Assembly: GCA_023249255.1 (NCBI GenBank)
Contig: JAHFCY010000085.1
Span: forward strand, 1-12,008
DNA: 12,008 nucleotides
Source of the DNA: Candidatus Lindowiibacteriota bacterium
GTDB lineage: Bacteria > Lindowbacteria > 2-12-FULL-62-27
Direction of reading: 5' to 3'
Part shown: one piece after another, positions 6,217-12,008 of the stretch
Layout: each line of letters starts with the position of its first letter
How positions within the stretch are numbered: position 1 is the stretch's first letter
Made by a program: the position numbers and the translations under genes
Notes under the pieces: model-generated
The model's input: the letters and a program-made list of their open reading frames with translations, nothing else
Database searches by the model: none
Told to the model about the DNA's origin: nothing

Positions 6217-6738
6217 ATGTCAGAGCGCGAGAGATTCAACGGGTCGGGCGTGATCCGAATGATCAGGCGGATATTGCGCTTGTTTTATGATTCGACAAAA
6301 GAATGTGATCATCGACGCATGATTGTGCTCCATCCGAAAACTCCTGCGGGCGTCCGGCCGGAGAAAGCGCATGTCAACTCCGATTTCCCTGCTATCGACC
6401 GGTTACCCATATACAAAAATCCGCCTCCGGAACATAAAATTTATGATCTCAAATCCGATCTCTTGGACCTCAATCTTTCTGCTGCTTGGAATTGGAAGGA
6501 TCCATGGGAACAACACAGGGCAGCCGAAATATTCCATGCCAAGCTACCTGCCTTGTATTCCGCGGTACGATTTGCCGAATCCGAGCTGTCGCGAAATGAT
6601 CTGGAGATCGACGTGGCTTTGGATTCGGAGGACGCATTGCAGATATGCTTATGCCGGCGCCGGCGCATTATCCTTGAAAAACGTCTGGCCAGACTTATGG
6701 GCATCATTCAATTCGTCGAATCGCAACGGCGTTTGTGA
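6217..6738 (+). CDS. Hypothetical protein, 173 aa, in the HEAT/FlhA cluster
   Basis: I do not recognise this family. AAAGGAGGG at 6204-6212, four bases before the ATG, gives a strong start. The N-terminus has a basic amphipathic stretch ('VIRMIRRILRLFYDS', residues 12-26). A Pro-rich, probably extended middle covers 40-75. The C-terminal half (76-173) looks helical, with 'DLLDLNLSAAWNWKDPWEQH' leading into long helices and a run of four arginines at 147-150. There is no signal peptide or clear membrane segment. The C-terminal helical pair and basic charge would suit a binding partner, chaperone or adaptor, but nothing identifies one. It lies 96 bp after HEAT protein 2 and 116 bp before the FlhA-like gene on the same strand. 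Its stop at 6736-6738 overlaps a GTG that begins an in-frame extension of the FlhA-like gene. Confidence 0.7.
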   Translation: MSERERFNGSGVIRMIRRILRLFYDSTKECDHRRMIVLHPKTPAGVRPEKAHVNSDFPAIDRLPIYKNPPPEHKIYDLKSDLLDLNLSAAWNWKDPWEQHRAAEIFHAKLPALYSAVRFAESELSRNDLEIDVALDSEDALQICLCRRRRIILEKRLARLMGIIQFVESQRRL

Positions 6739-6854
6739 ATCGCCGCCTGATTTTATTCTGGGAATTGGAAATTCTGATGTTTCTCCCGTTTAATAAAGCT
6801 GAACGCAGAATCACATGTAATAGGAATATAAATCCCTTTGAGGAGGGCAATCTT

Positions 6855-8036
6855 ATGACTGATTCACGACGAAGATTTTTACAGCATTCGCTCGGACTGT
6901 TTACTGGAGTGCTGGGCAGCCCGCTCATTTTAAAGAATGCGGCGGCAGTCGGTAATCAGTATGATGTGATTGCAAATGAAAATGTCGAAGGTCTATGGCG
7001 GGTCGAGACGATGGAACTGGATATAGCTGAAAACCTGATTCCCCTCGTAGACAAGGCGCAGGGCGGCGATCTGGTGGAGCATATCGGAGAAATCAGGCGG
7101 AAGGTGGCTTTGGATTTGGGCATTCTTTTGCCCCCCGTTCGTATTCGCGACGATACGCGGCTATCTAAAAACCAATATGTATTCAGAATACGTGCCGCCG
7201 ACGTCGGGTCTTCAATCGTGTATCCGGATCGTCTTCTTGTGCTGAAAGGGGATACGGACTGTCATCTTGAAGGTATCGATTGTTTGGAACCTGTGTATGG
7301 CCTTCGGTGCGTCTGGATATCCGGACATGATCGCGAAGAGGCGGAGGCTGCACGATATAAGATGGTGAATGCGACTTCAGTTCTTGCCACACATCTGTGT
7401 CAAATCATCAAGCAACATGCATCCGACCTTTTGACACTCGAGAATACGGTTAGAATTCTCGAACAGTTAAAGGAAACTGAGCCCACCTTGGTTGAGGCGA
7501 TTCACGCCAGATTTCGGACGGATGAAGTTCACAAGATTTTAAAAATGCTGTTGAAAGAAACAATCTCTATTCGAGATATGACAACGATTCTCGAAACGAT
7601 GGTCAACAAGGCCGACCATCGGCGGGGGCCGCTGTATCTGACTGAGTCGGTACGAATCGCATTGGCTTCGCAAATCACCGAATCGTTCCTGAAGGCGAAC
7701 GGTCCAATTGCCGGGGTACACTTGGACGCTCCGTTCGAGGTCCTGCTTCGCCGCCATGTTGTATGGGAATACGATGAAGCCCATTTCAATTTACCAGCAA
7801 ACGATCTGGAGACGGTAATCGCTTCCATACGAAACGCATTGCGGAGTGCCATGGCCGATAATTTTCCAGCCGTAATCGTGACGTCGCCGATCATCAGACC
7901 GGCGGTCTGGGGACATCTCTCAACTTTTGTGCGAGGTTTGACTGTCATCGGTACCGATGAAATTGTCCCAGGGACAACTCTGACGTTTCGTGTCAATGTC
8001 CCCTTGCCAGAAGCGTTGTCACATACGCCGGCTTAG
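6855..8036 (+). CDS. FlhA/SctV cytoplasmic-domain homologue with Tat signal peptide
   Basis: A 393-aa protein in two parts. Residues 1-31 look like a twin-arginine signal peptide: 'SRRRFLQ' at 4-10, a mildly hydrophobic stretch to 26, a Lys, then A-A-A before V32. Residues 45-385 match the whole C-terminal (cytoplasmic) domain of the type III export gate FlhA/SctV, in family order: 'LIPLVDKAQGGDLVEHIGEI', 'GILLPPVRIRDDTRLSKNQY', 'YGLRCVWI' (148-155), 'VNATSVLATHLCQIIKQHAS' (171-190), 'ETISIRDMTTILETM' (235-249) and 'PAVIVTSPIIRPAVW' (338-352). FlhA normally has an N-terminal domain of about eight membrane helices (around 300+ residues); here it is absent. GAGGAGG at 6840-6846 and the Tat motif support this ATG. 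A GTG at 6735 would add 40 residues and bury the signal. FlhA_C normally docks export chaperones and substrates in the cytosol, so a Tat-exported copy must do something else. It may bind proteins outside the cytoplasm. Confidence 0.85.
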   Translation: MTDSRRRFLQHSLGLFTGVLGSPLILKNAAAVGNQYDVIANENVEGLWRVETMELDIAENLIPLVDKAQGGDLVEHIGEIRRKVALDLGILLPPVRIRDDTRLSKNQYVFRIRAADVGSSIVYPDRLLVLKGDTDCHLEGIDCLEPVYGLRCVWISGHDREEAEAARYKMVNATSVLATHLCQIIKQHASDLLTLENTVRILEQLKETEPTLVEAIHARFRTDEVHKILKMLLKETISIRDMTTILETMVNKADHRRGPLYLTESVRIALASQITESFLKANGPIAGVHLDAPFEVLLRRHVVWEYDEAHFNLPANDLETVIASIRNALRSAMADNFPAVIVTSPIIRPAVWGHLSTFVRGLTVIGTDEIVPGTTLTFRVNVPLPEALSHTPA

Positions 8037-8133
8037 TGGCCCGGGGATCAACGTATTTTTGAGTTGGCGGCCATGATCGCGCCATGCTCGGTAAAGACTA
8101 ACGGGAGTTTTCGTCGACCCCCTTGGCCCGATT

Positions 8134-8164
8134 TCTTTGATCCCGCAAATTGCGGGATCAAAGA
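8134..8164. terminator. 14-bp perfect hairpin between convergent genes
   Basis: A perfect inverted repeat (arms TCTTTGATCCCGCA and TGCGGGATCAAAGA, loop AAT) sits in the 177-bp gap between the FlhA-like gene (+) and the MoaD-MoaE gene (-). The position suits a bidirectional terminator. However, neither flank has the run of T expected for an intrinsic terminator, so it may only stabilise 3' ends or be a small dispersed palindrome. The rest of the 8037-8213 gap shows nothing I can name. Confidence 0.5.
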
Positions 8165-8213
8165 TTCGAATTCCTGATTCGTCAGACGAAATACGAAGTC
8201 CGAGGGAAAGCGT

Positions 8214-8897
8214 TCATTGTTTCGCGTCTACCGCGCAGTTGACCCACTCCGATGACCCGTCAGAAAAATTTTCCCGTTTCCAGATCGGCAACTCTTTCTT
8301 GATCGTTTCGATCACGTCCCGGAGCGCCGAAAATCCTTCCGACCGATGGGGCGATCCCACGGCGATGCCGACGGAAATTTCGCTGACGGCAAGAACGCCG
8401 AGCCGGTGTTCGACGGCAACCCGCGCCCCGTGTTTTTCCGCTGTGTCCCGGGCGATTCGGTTGAGAACCTTTTCCGCCATCGGCTCGTAGCCTTCATATT
8501 CGATCCGGATGACCTTGCGCCGGCCGTCCATGTCTTCCCGGACCGTTCCGGCGAACGTCAACGCCGCGCCGTTCGCGGGCGACGTCACGCGCGCAGATAG
8601 GGCGCTGATGTCAATCGGCCGGCGGACAATGGCGGCGTAGACAGTCGTATCCTCGCCTCCGGACACGGGTGGGATCACGGCGATTTCGTCACCGTCATTG
8701 AGCGGTTGGTCCATTGGCGCGTATTCGGCGTTGACCGCGTAGCGGCACGACGGGAGAAGTTTTTTCAGAGCCGGATGGGTTTCGCCCAGTCGGCGGCTCA
8801 ATTCTCCGAGTGTGACGGCCTCCACTGTGGTCACGGCCGTTTCGCTTGCGCCGGCCAGATCGCGGGCGGCGGCAAAAAATAAAACTTTCAGAGTCAT
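8214..8897 (-). CDS. MoaD-MoaE fusion, molybdopterin synthase
   Basis: This 227-aa protein joins both subunits of molybdopterin synthase, which converts precursor Z (cyclic pyranopterin monophosphate) to molybdopterin in the cytosol. Residues 1-81 are MoaD, a ubiquitin-like sulfur carrier: 'MTLKVLFFAAARDLAGASET' to 'DGDEIAVIPPVSGG', ending in the Gly80-Gly81 that must carry the thiocarboxylate. Residues about 85-227 are MoaE: 'FAGTVRED' (115-122), 'IEYEGYEPMAEK' (132-143), 'GSPHRSEGFSALRDVIE' (181-197) and 'KKELPIWKRE' (200-209), whose lysines match the catalytic lysines of MoaE. Because the Gly-Gly is internal, it can work only if the chain is cut after Gly81. That processing is reported for the Mycobacterium tuberculosis fusion MoaX. 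GGAGG lies eight bases before the ATG. It is divergent from rimO with a 57-bp gap, and no other molybdenum-cofactor gene is visible. Confidence 0.93.
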   Translation of the reverse strand: MTLKVLFFAAARDLAGASETAVTTVEAVTLGELSRRLGETHPALKKLLPSCRYAVNAEYAPMDQPLNDGDEIAVIPPVSGGEDTTVYAAIVRRPIDISALSARVTSPANGAALTFAGTVREDMDGRRKVIRIEYEGYEPMAEKVLNRIARDTAEKHGARVAVEHRLGVLAVSEISVGIAVGSPHRSEGFSALRDVIETIKKELPIWKRENFSDGSSEWVNCAVDAKQ

Positions 8898-8925
8898 GGT
8901 GGTGTCCTCCGGATATAGGATAATC

Positions 8926-8931
8926 TATAAT
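8926..8931 (+). promoter_or_regulatory. Possible -10 box for rimO
   Basis: A perfect TATAAT lies 24 bp before the rimO ATG, in the 57-bp gap between the divergent starts of moaDE and rimO. No matching -35 element is visible 16-18 bp upstream, so the promoter is weak or activator-dependent, or the hexamer is chance. Confidence 0.35.
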
Positions 8932-8954
8932 CAGGCGTTCGCAAAGGAGAATCG

Positions 8955-10307
8955 ATGAATCCCCGAACCACGGCAGGTCGAAAAATACACTTTACGAGTC
9001 TTGGGTGCGCCCGCAACTGGGTCGATACCGAGGTCATGCTCGGGATGGTCCTCAAAGCGGGATATGAGATGACGCCGTCCCACACGGAGGCGGACTACCT
9101 GGTCGTGAACACGTGCGGATTTTTGGCCGAGTCGCGCAAGGAATCGTGCGAGACGATCGATGGTCTCTTTCGCGAGAAAAAAAAGTCCGCGCGGGTCGTC
9201 GTCACCGGATGCATGGTCCAGAATCGAGCCGGGGAAATCCGAGAGCGGTTCCCGGATATCCATTATCTGCTCGGGTCCGGCGACGTCGAAAAAATTCTTG
9301 ACGCGATTCGATCGCCCGATCCGGGCGATGCCGTCACGTCCGCGCGAAGTTTCCTCGAATGGGGCGAGGTGCCGCGCCGGATCGCCACGCCGGGACACTA
9401 CGCCTATTTGAAAATCGCCGAGGGCTGCGCCAAACGATGCGCGTTCTGCATTATTCCGAACATCAAAGGCCCTCTGCGATCCAAATCACGGGAGCAGGTC
9501 ATGAAGGAATTCAACGCGCTTCTTCGGCAGGGCGTGTTTGAGATCATCCTCATCGCCCAGGATCTCGGTGATTACGGCAAGGACCGCAAGGAACGTGGCG
9601 CGCTTGAGGGGATCGTGCGGGAAATGTTAGGCGACAAACGGGATTTCTGGTTGCGGTTGCTCTATCTCTACCCGGATGAAATCACCGACGGCCTGATCGA
9701 TCTCATGAAATCGGATTCACGTCTCTGCCCGTATCTGGACATGCCCATCCAGCACATCAACGACGCCATTCTGAAATCGATGCGCCGGACAACCACGCGT
9801 GAGCATATTGTCCGAACCATCGAGACGCTTCGGGAGCGTATCCCGGGAGTCATTATCCGCACCAGCCTCATGGTTGGATTTCCGGGCGAGACCGACGCGC
9901 AGTTTGAGGAGCTGGTCGAATTTGTTCAGGATCATCCACTCGACAACGTCGGCTTGTTCAAATTTTCACTGGAACCGGAGGCGCACGCGGCCAAATTGCC
10001 GGGACAGATTCCGGAAGACGTGAAACAGAAACGATACGATCGGTTGGCAAAAATGCAGATGGACATGGTCAGAAAACGAAATCACCTACTCCTCGGACGC
10101 CGCCTTCAGGTCATCGTCGAGGGATTCCATCCCGAATCGAAGTCGCTCCTGCGCGGCCGGTTTTACGGGCAGTGCCCGGATATGGACGGGCAGATTATTA
10201 TCAACGACGCTCCGCGGGATGGCGTGAAAGAATTTGGGAAGATGTACGACGTCGAAATTACGGACGTTGCCGATTACGATCTGATCGGCCGCGTTGTCGG
10301 GAATTAG
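8955..10307 (+). CDS. rimO: Ribosomal protein S12 methylthiotransferase RimO
   Basis: A 450-aa radical-SAM methylthiotransferase, which adds a methylthio group to the beta carbon of a conserved Asp of ribosomal protein S12. The N-terminal UPF0004 domain carries its three cluster cysteines: C18 in 'SLGCARNWVDTE', C54 in 'VVNTCGF' and C86 in 'VTGCM'. The radical-SAM cluster motif CxxxCxxC is C158, C162 and C165 in 'YLKIAEGCAKRCAFCIIPNI'. 'IKGPLRSKS' and 'ILIAQDLGDYG' are RimO-type rather than MiaB-type (MiaB usually reads CTFCVVP). The C-terminal ~75 residues form the TRAM domain that contacts the S12 substrate. AAAGGAG at 8945-8951 precedes the ATG, and the length is normal. It ends TAG at 10305-10307, sharing bases with the stop of the convergent gene on the minus strand. 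Confidence 0.95.
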   Translation: MNPRTTAGRKIHFTSLGCARNWVDTEVMLGMVLKAGYEMTPSHTEADYLVVNTCGFLAESRKESCETIDGLFREKKKSARVVVTGCMVQNRAGEIRERFPDIHYLLGSGDVEKILDAIRSPDPGDAVTSARSFLEWGEVPRRIATPGHYAYLKIAEGCAKRCAFCIIPNIKGPLRSKSREQVMKEFNALLRQGVFEIILIAQDLGDYGKDRKERGALEGIVREMLGDKRDFWLRLLYLYPDEITDGLIDLMKSDSRLCPYLDMPIQHINDAILKSMRRTTTREHIVRTIETLRERIPGVIIRTSLMVGFPGETDAQFEELVEFVQDHPLDNVGLFKFSLEPEAHAAKLPGQIPEDVKQKRYDRLAKMQMDMVRKRNHLLLGRRLQVIVEGFHPESKSLLRGRFYGQCPDMDGQIIINDAPRDGVKEFGKMYDVEITDVADYDLIGRVVGN

Positions 10308-10537
10308 GTTCCGGGGGTTGGCGCGAGGAGAGAATTGAGATCTTCGATAATCCGGTCGACCGGGACGCCGTATCCGAGACACACCTGCTCGATCGTTTCC
10401 ACCTCGCTGATGCCGCAGTGGGAACAGCCGCCGAGATGATATCCGGCGAAAATCTGCCACGCGTCCGCATGCAGTTTCATGGCTTCCCCGACTGTCATCT
10501 CTTTATAAAATTTCGCCTGCTCTGCGTGTTCTTCCAC
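10304..10537 (-). CDS. DUF1858-type small protein downstream of ferredoxin
   Basis: A 77-aa protein whose core 'MTVGEAMKLHADAWQIFAGY', then 'HLGGCSHCGISEVETIEQV' and 'GVPVDRIIEDLN', fits the DUF1858 pattern. Short domains of this kind are found alone or at the N-terminus of hybrid-cluster and ScdA-like proteins, and use a CxxC-type pair. Here the cysteines are C38 and C41, with an extra C53. A role in redox or metal handling is plausible but not shown. AGGAGG six bases upstream fixes a GTG start at 10537. It begins 10 bp after the ferredoxin stop, so the two genes form an operon. Its TAA stop (10304-10306) overlaps the stop of rimO on the other strand. Confidence 0.8.
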   Translation of the reverse strand: MEEHAEQAKFYKEMTVGEAMKLHADAWQIFAGYHLGGCSHCGISEVETIEQVCLGYGVPVDRIIEDLNSLLAPTPGT

Positions 10538-10547
10538 GATGTTCCTC

Positions 10548-10787
10548 CTAATTTGCGGCGCCGTCTTCGCCGATCGCCTCGACCGGACAGCCTTCCATAG
10601 CTTCCCGGCACTGATTTTCCTCCTCGGGATTCGCCGGTTGCATGAACACGAATGAATATCCTCCGTCGTCGTTGCGCTTGAAATTTTTCGGCGCCGTCTC
10701 CCGGCACAGATCGCAGTCAATGCACTCGGTATCGACATAGAATTTGCCGGCAATGTTGCCGTCATGCTTCTTCGTGTTGGTTGCCAT
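10548..10787 (-). CDS. [4Fe-4S] single-cluster ferredoxin
   Basis: A 79-aa ferredoxin, a soluble cytosolic electron carrier. The cluster cysteines are C22, C25 and C28 ('CIDCDLC'), with C67 in 'EGCPVEAIG', giving CxxCxxC...CP for one [4Fe-4S] cluster. C60 is an additional, possibly non-ligating cysteine. Residues 41-58 ('DGGYSFVFMQPANPEEEN') are typical of small bacterial ferredoxins of this type. The ATG at 10787 gives the usual length; a TTG at 10805 would add six residues. No good ribosome binding site precedes the ATG. The partner is the DUF1858-type gene 10 bp downstream. Confidence 0.9.
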   Translation of the reverse strand: MATNTKKHDGNIAGKFYVDTECIDCDLCRETAPKNFKRNDDGGYSFVFMQPANPEEENQCREAMEGCPVEAIGEDGAAN

Positions 10788-10804
10788 GTGTGGTTGACAC
10801 TTCA

Positions 10805-10833
10805 ACGCTACGAAAACCTGACTAAAATGTCAA
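10805..10833 (-). promoter_or_regulatory. Candidate promoter of the ferredoxin operon
   Basis: On the minus strand a perfect -35 TTGACA (10828-10833) is followed after 17 bp by TAGCGT (10805-10810), a poor -10 with 3 of 6 matches. It lies immediately upstream of the ferredoxin start, with the GDPD gene ending just behind it. Confidence 0.35.
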
Positions 10834-10836
10834 GTT

Positions 10837-11679
10837 TTATCGGCTGCCGGACATCGCCGATGCGGAACGCTGTCGCCAGATGTCGTGCAATACGTCCGGC
10901 CTGTCGGTGGTGAGTCCGTCGACGCCGATATCCATGAGTCTGCGCATTTCGGCCGGGTCATTCACAGTCCACACCTGAACCGGCCTGCCCGCGCGGTGTG
11001 CGGCTTCGAGAAACCTGCGCGTGACGACACGCACGCCTGACCGGCCATCGCCGCCGGAAAAAACAGGCACCTGAAAGACGTTCCCCCGGAGCCGGACCAG
11101 ACTGCCGAGACCGATTTTAGCCAGAAAATAAAATCGTTGGACTTCGATCCTGGGGCAATTGATCGGCACGTCCGGCAGGATGGATCGAAACGCGTTCAGC
11201 GGATCGGCGGCGTCCGATGCAACGATGACGCGGCCGGGATTGTGCGCGCGGACGATCGAGGCAAGATTTCGGATGAATTCGGGATGGGAGGAAGGCTTGA
11301 TTTCAATCGTAAATCCGAGCGATGGAAAAACCTGAAATACCTCTTCGAGAAGCGGAATGCGGACGCCCCGGCCGCGAAATGGAAAATCAGGCGGGCCGAA
11401 TCGGAACCCGGCGTCCAATTTCGCCGCGTCTTCATAGCGCATCCGTTCGATCAGACCCCGTCCGTTCGTTGTGCGGTCAACCGATTCATCGTGCAGAAGA
11501 ACGATCCGGCCGTCGGCCGTCGCCTGGACGTCGATTTCGGCAAGATCGATGCCCGCCGCGACGCCGCGCCAGATCGCCTCGATCGTATTTTCCGGCGCCA
11601 TCCCGCCCGCCCCGCGGTGCCCGGTGCGCAAAAAAACGCCGGGCTTCAATCGGTCGATGAGTTTCGGCATGGCGGACAC
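10837..11679 (-). CDS. Glycerophosphodiester phosphodiesterase (GDPD family)
   Basis: This 280-aa TIM-barrel enzyme hydrolyses glycerophosphodiesters (deacylated phospholipids) to an alcohol and glycerol-3-phosphate. The family signature is complete: H21-R22-G23 in 'GHRGAGGMAPENT', E30-N31-T32, E48 and D50 in 'AEIDVQ', H63-D64 in 'LLHDESVDRTTNG', and E126 and K128 in 'FTIEIKPS'. 'VQVWTVND' and 'GVDGLTTDRPD' close the barrel. There is no signal peptide, so it is cytosolic. The start is GTG at 11679; ATG at 11670 (three residues shorter) is about equally possible, and neither has a strong ribosome binding site. It follows the membrane-protein gene at 11686 by 6 bp, so the two are co-transcribed. 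Confidence 0.93.
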   Translation of the reverse strand: MSAMPKLIDRLKPGVFLRTGHRGAGGMAPENTIEAIWRGVAAGIDLAEIDVQATADGRIVLLHDESVDRTTNGRGLIERMRYEDAAKLDAGFRFGPPDFPFRGRGVRIPLLEEVFQVFPSLGFTIEIKPSSHPEFIRNLASIVRAHNPGRVIVASDAADPLNAFRSILPDVPINCPRIEVQRFYFLAKIGLGSLVRLRGNVFQVPVFSGGDGRSGVRVVTRRFLEAAHRAGRPVQVWTVNDPAEMRRLMDIGVDGLTTDRPDVLHDIWRQRSASAMSGSR

Positions 11680-11685
11680 TCTATC

Positions 11686-12008
11686 TCAATTTCCCGTGAC
11701 GGTGGGAATCCGGATGGCCGGATCCAGCGCCCGCGCGCGATAGAAGGCCCATCGCGCCCGGTCGGAATTCCCCGACGCGGCGTAGACCGTTCCGAGTTGA
11801 TGCCAGTGTCGGGCATTGCCCCGATCCAGCACGGCCCGGCTGAAGGGAATGAATGCCGGGAGAGAAAAAATAAAAACAACTCCGGCCAGGATGAGTCGCG
11901 TCGTCGTCGCGCGGATGGATTGCGAGTTCCGAAAAATATCCTCGGCGCCCGCGGCCGTAAAAATCAGAAGAGGGGGGATCATCGGCCTCCGATATCGCGT
12001 GTTCATAT
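11686..12008 (-). CDS. C-terminal part of a polytopic membrane protein, probably glycosyltransferase-like
   Basis: The reading frame runs to the window edge, so only the C-terminal ~107 residues are seen. 'RYRRPMIPPLLIFTAAGAED' resembles the last membrane-helix region of ArnT/GT39/GT83-like polyprenyl-phosphate sugar transferases, where 'RYRLP..PF..I.AA.G' is common. A second hydrophobic segment, 'LILAGVVFIFSLPAFIPF', follows. After that comes a TPR-like unit, 'WHQLGTVYAASGNSDRARWA' and 'FYRARALDP'. An ATG at 12006 is probably internal. A glycosyltransferase with a C-terminal TPR tail is my best reading; an O-antigen-ligase-type protein is an alternative. It is directly upstream of the phosphodiesterase gene. 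Confidence 0.6.
   Translation of the reverse strand, partial: MNTRYRRPMIPPLLIFTAAGAEDIFRNSQSIRATTTRLILAGVVFIFSLPAFIPFSRAVLDRGNARHWHQLGTVYAASGNSDRARWAFYRARALDPAIRIPTVTGN

Noticed and set aside
6323-6793. 156-aa plus-strand open frame within the 173-aa gene
   Set aside because: It overlaps in another frame, has no ribosome binding site, and is less protein-like than the 173-aa frame, which has AAAGGAGGG in front of its ATG.
6827-6832. TATAAA as a promoter for the FlhA-like gene
   Set aside because: No -35 box is present at 16-18 bp, and the position leaves little leader before the ribosome binding site, so it is not supported.
3371-8036. Reading the cluster as part of a complete flagellar or type III secretion operon
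   Set aside because: No FliP/Q/R, FlhB, ATPase or rod/hook genes are seen, and the FlhA-like protein has no membrane domain.

Overview
The window comes from a bacterium that I cannot place to a phylum. A Tat-type signal peptide, RimO, molybdopterin synthase and many Shine-Dalgarno-led starts point to a bacterium with a periplasm or cell-surface space. The mixed gene content and the toxin-antitoxin (TA) remnants would suit an environmental or candidate-phylum lineage, but that is inference. Base composition shifts along the window. Hand counts of single 60-base lines give 40/60 G+C at 481-540 (helicase), 26/60 at 3841-3900 (HEAT gene) and 33/60 at 9421-9480 (rimO). This suggests that roughly 0.8-8.0 kb is an accessory island set between more housekeeping-like flanks.

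Layout. (1) 1-728: the C-terminal part of a RecD/RecD2-type helicase, cut by the window edge. (2) 833-1468: an unrecognised 211-aa protein. (3) 1469-3231: a TA hotspot. It holds a VapB/VapC pair with short repeats upstream, a stand-alone small antitoxin-like gene, a DUF4160-DUF2442 pair on the minus strand, and a 39-bp second copy of the DUF2442 3' end that looks like the relic of a lost pair. (4) 3371-8036: a same-strand cluster of two overlapping full-length paralogous HEAT-repeat proteins, a 173-aa protein of unknown family, and a 393-aa protein. That last protein is the complete cytoplasmic (substrate-docking) domain of the flagellar/type III export gate FlhA/SctV, but it carries a twin-arginine signal peptide in place of the usual membrane domain. 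(5) 8214-12008: a MoaD-MoaE fusion (minus) divergent from rimO (plus), then a minus-strand group of a [4Fe-4S] ferredoxin with a small DUF1858-type protein, a glycerophosphodiester phosphodiesterase, and the tail of a polytopic, probably glycosyltransferase-like membrane protein.

The strongest candidate for an undescribed system is the 3371-8036 cluster. The FlhA C-terminal domain normally sits in the cytosol under the export gate and receives chaperone-substrate complexes. Here the signal peptide predicts that it ends up outside the cytoplasm, and no other export-apparatus gene is visible in the window. The linked HEAT proteins (alpha-solenoid protein-binding scaffolds) and the unknown 173-aa protein suggest a protein-binding assembly built around a repurposed FlhA_C module. 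What it does is not shown by the sequence.
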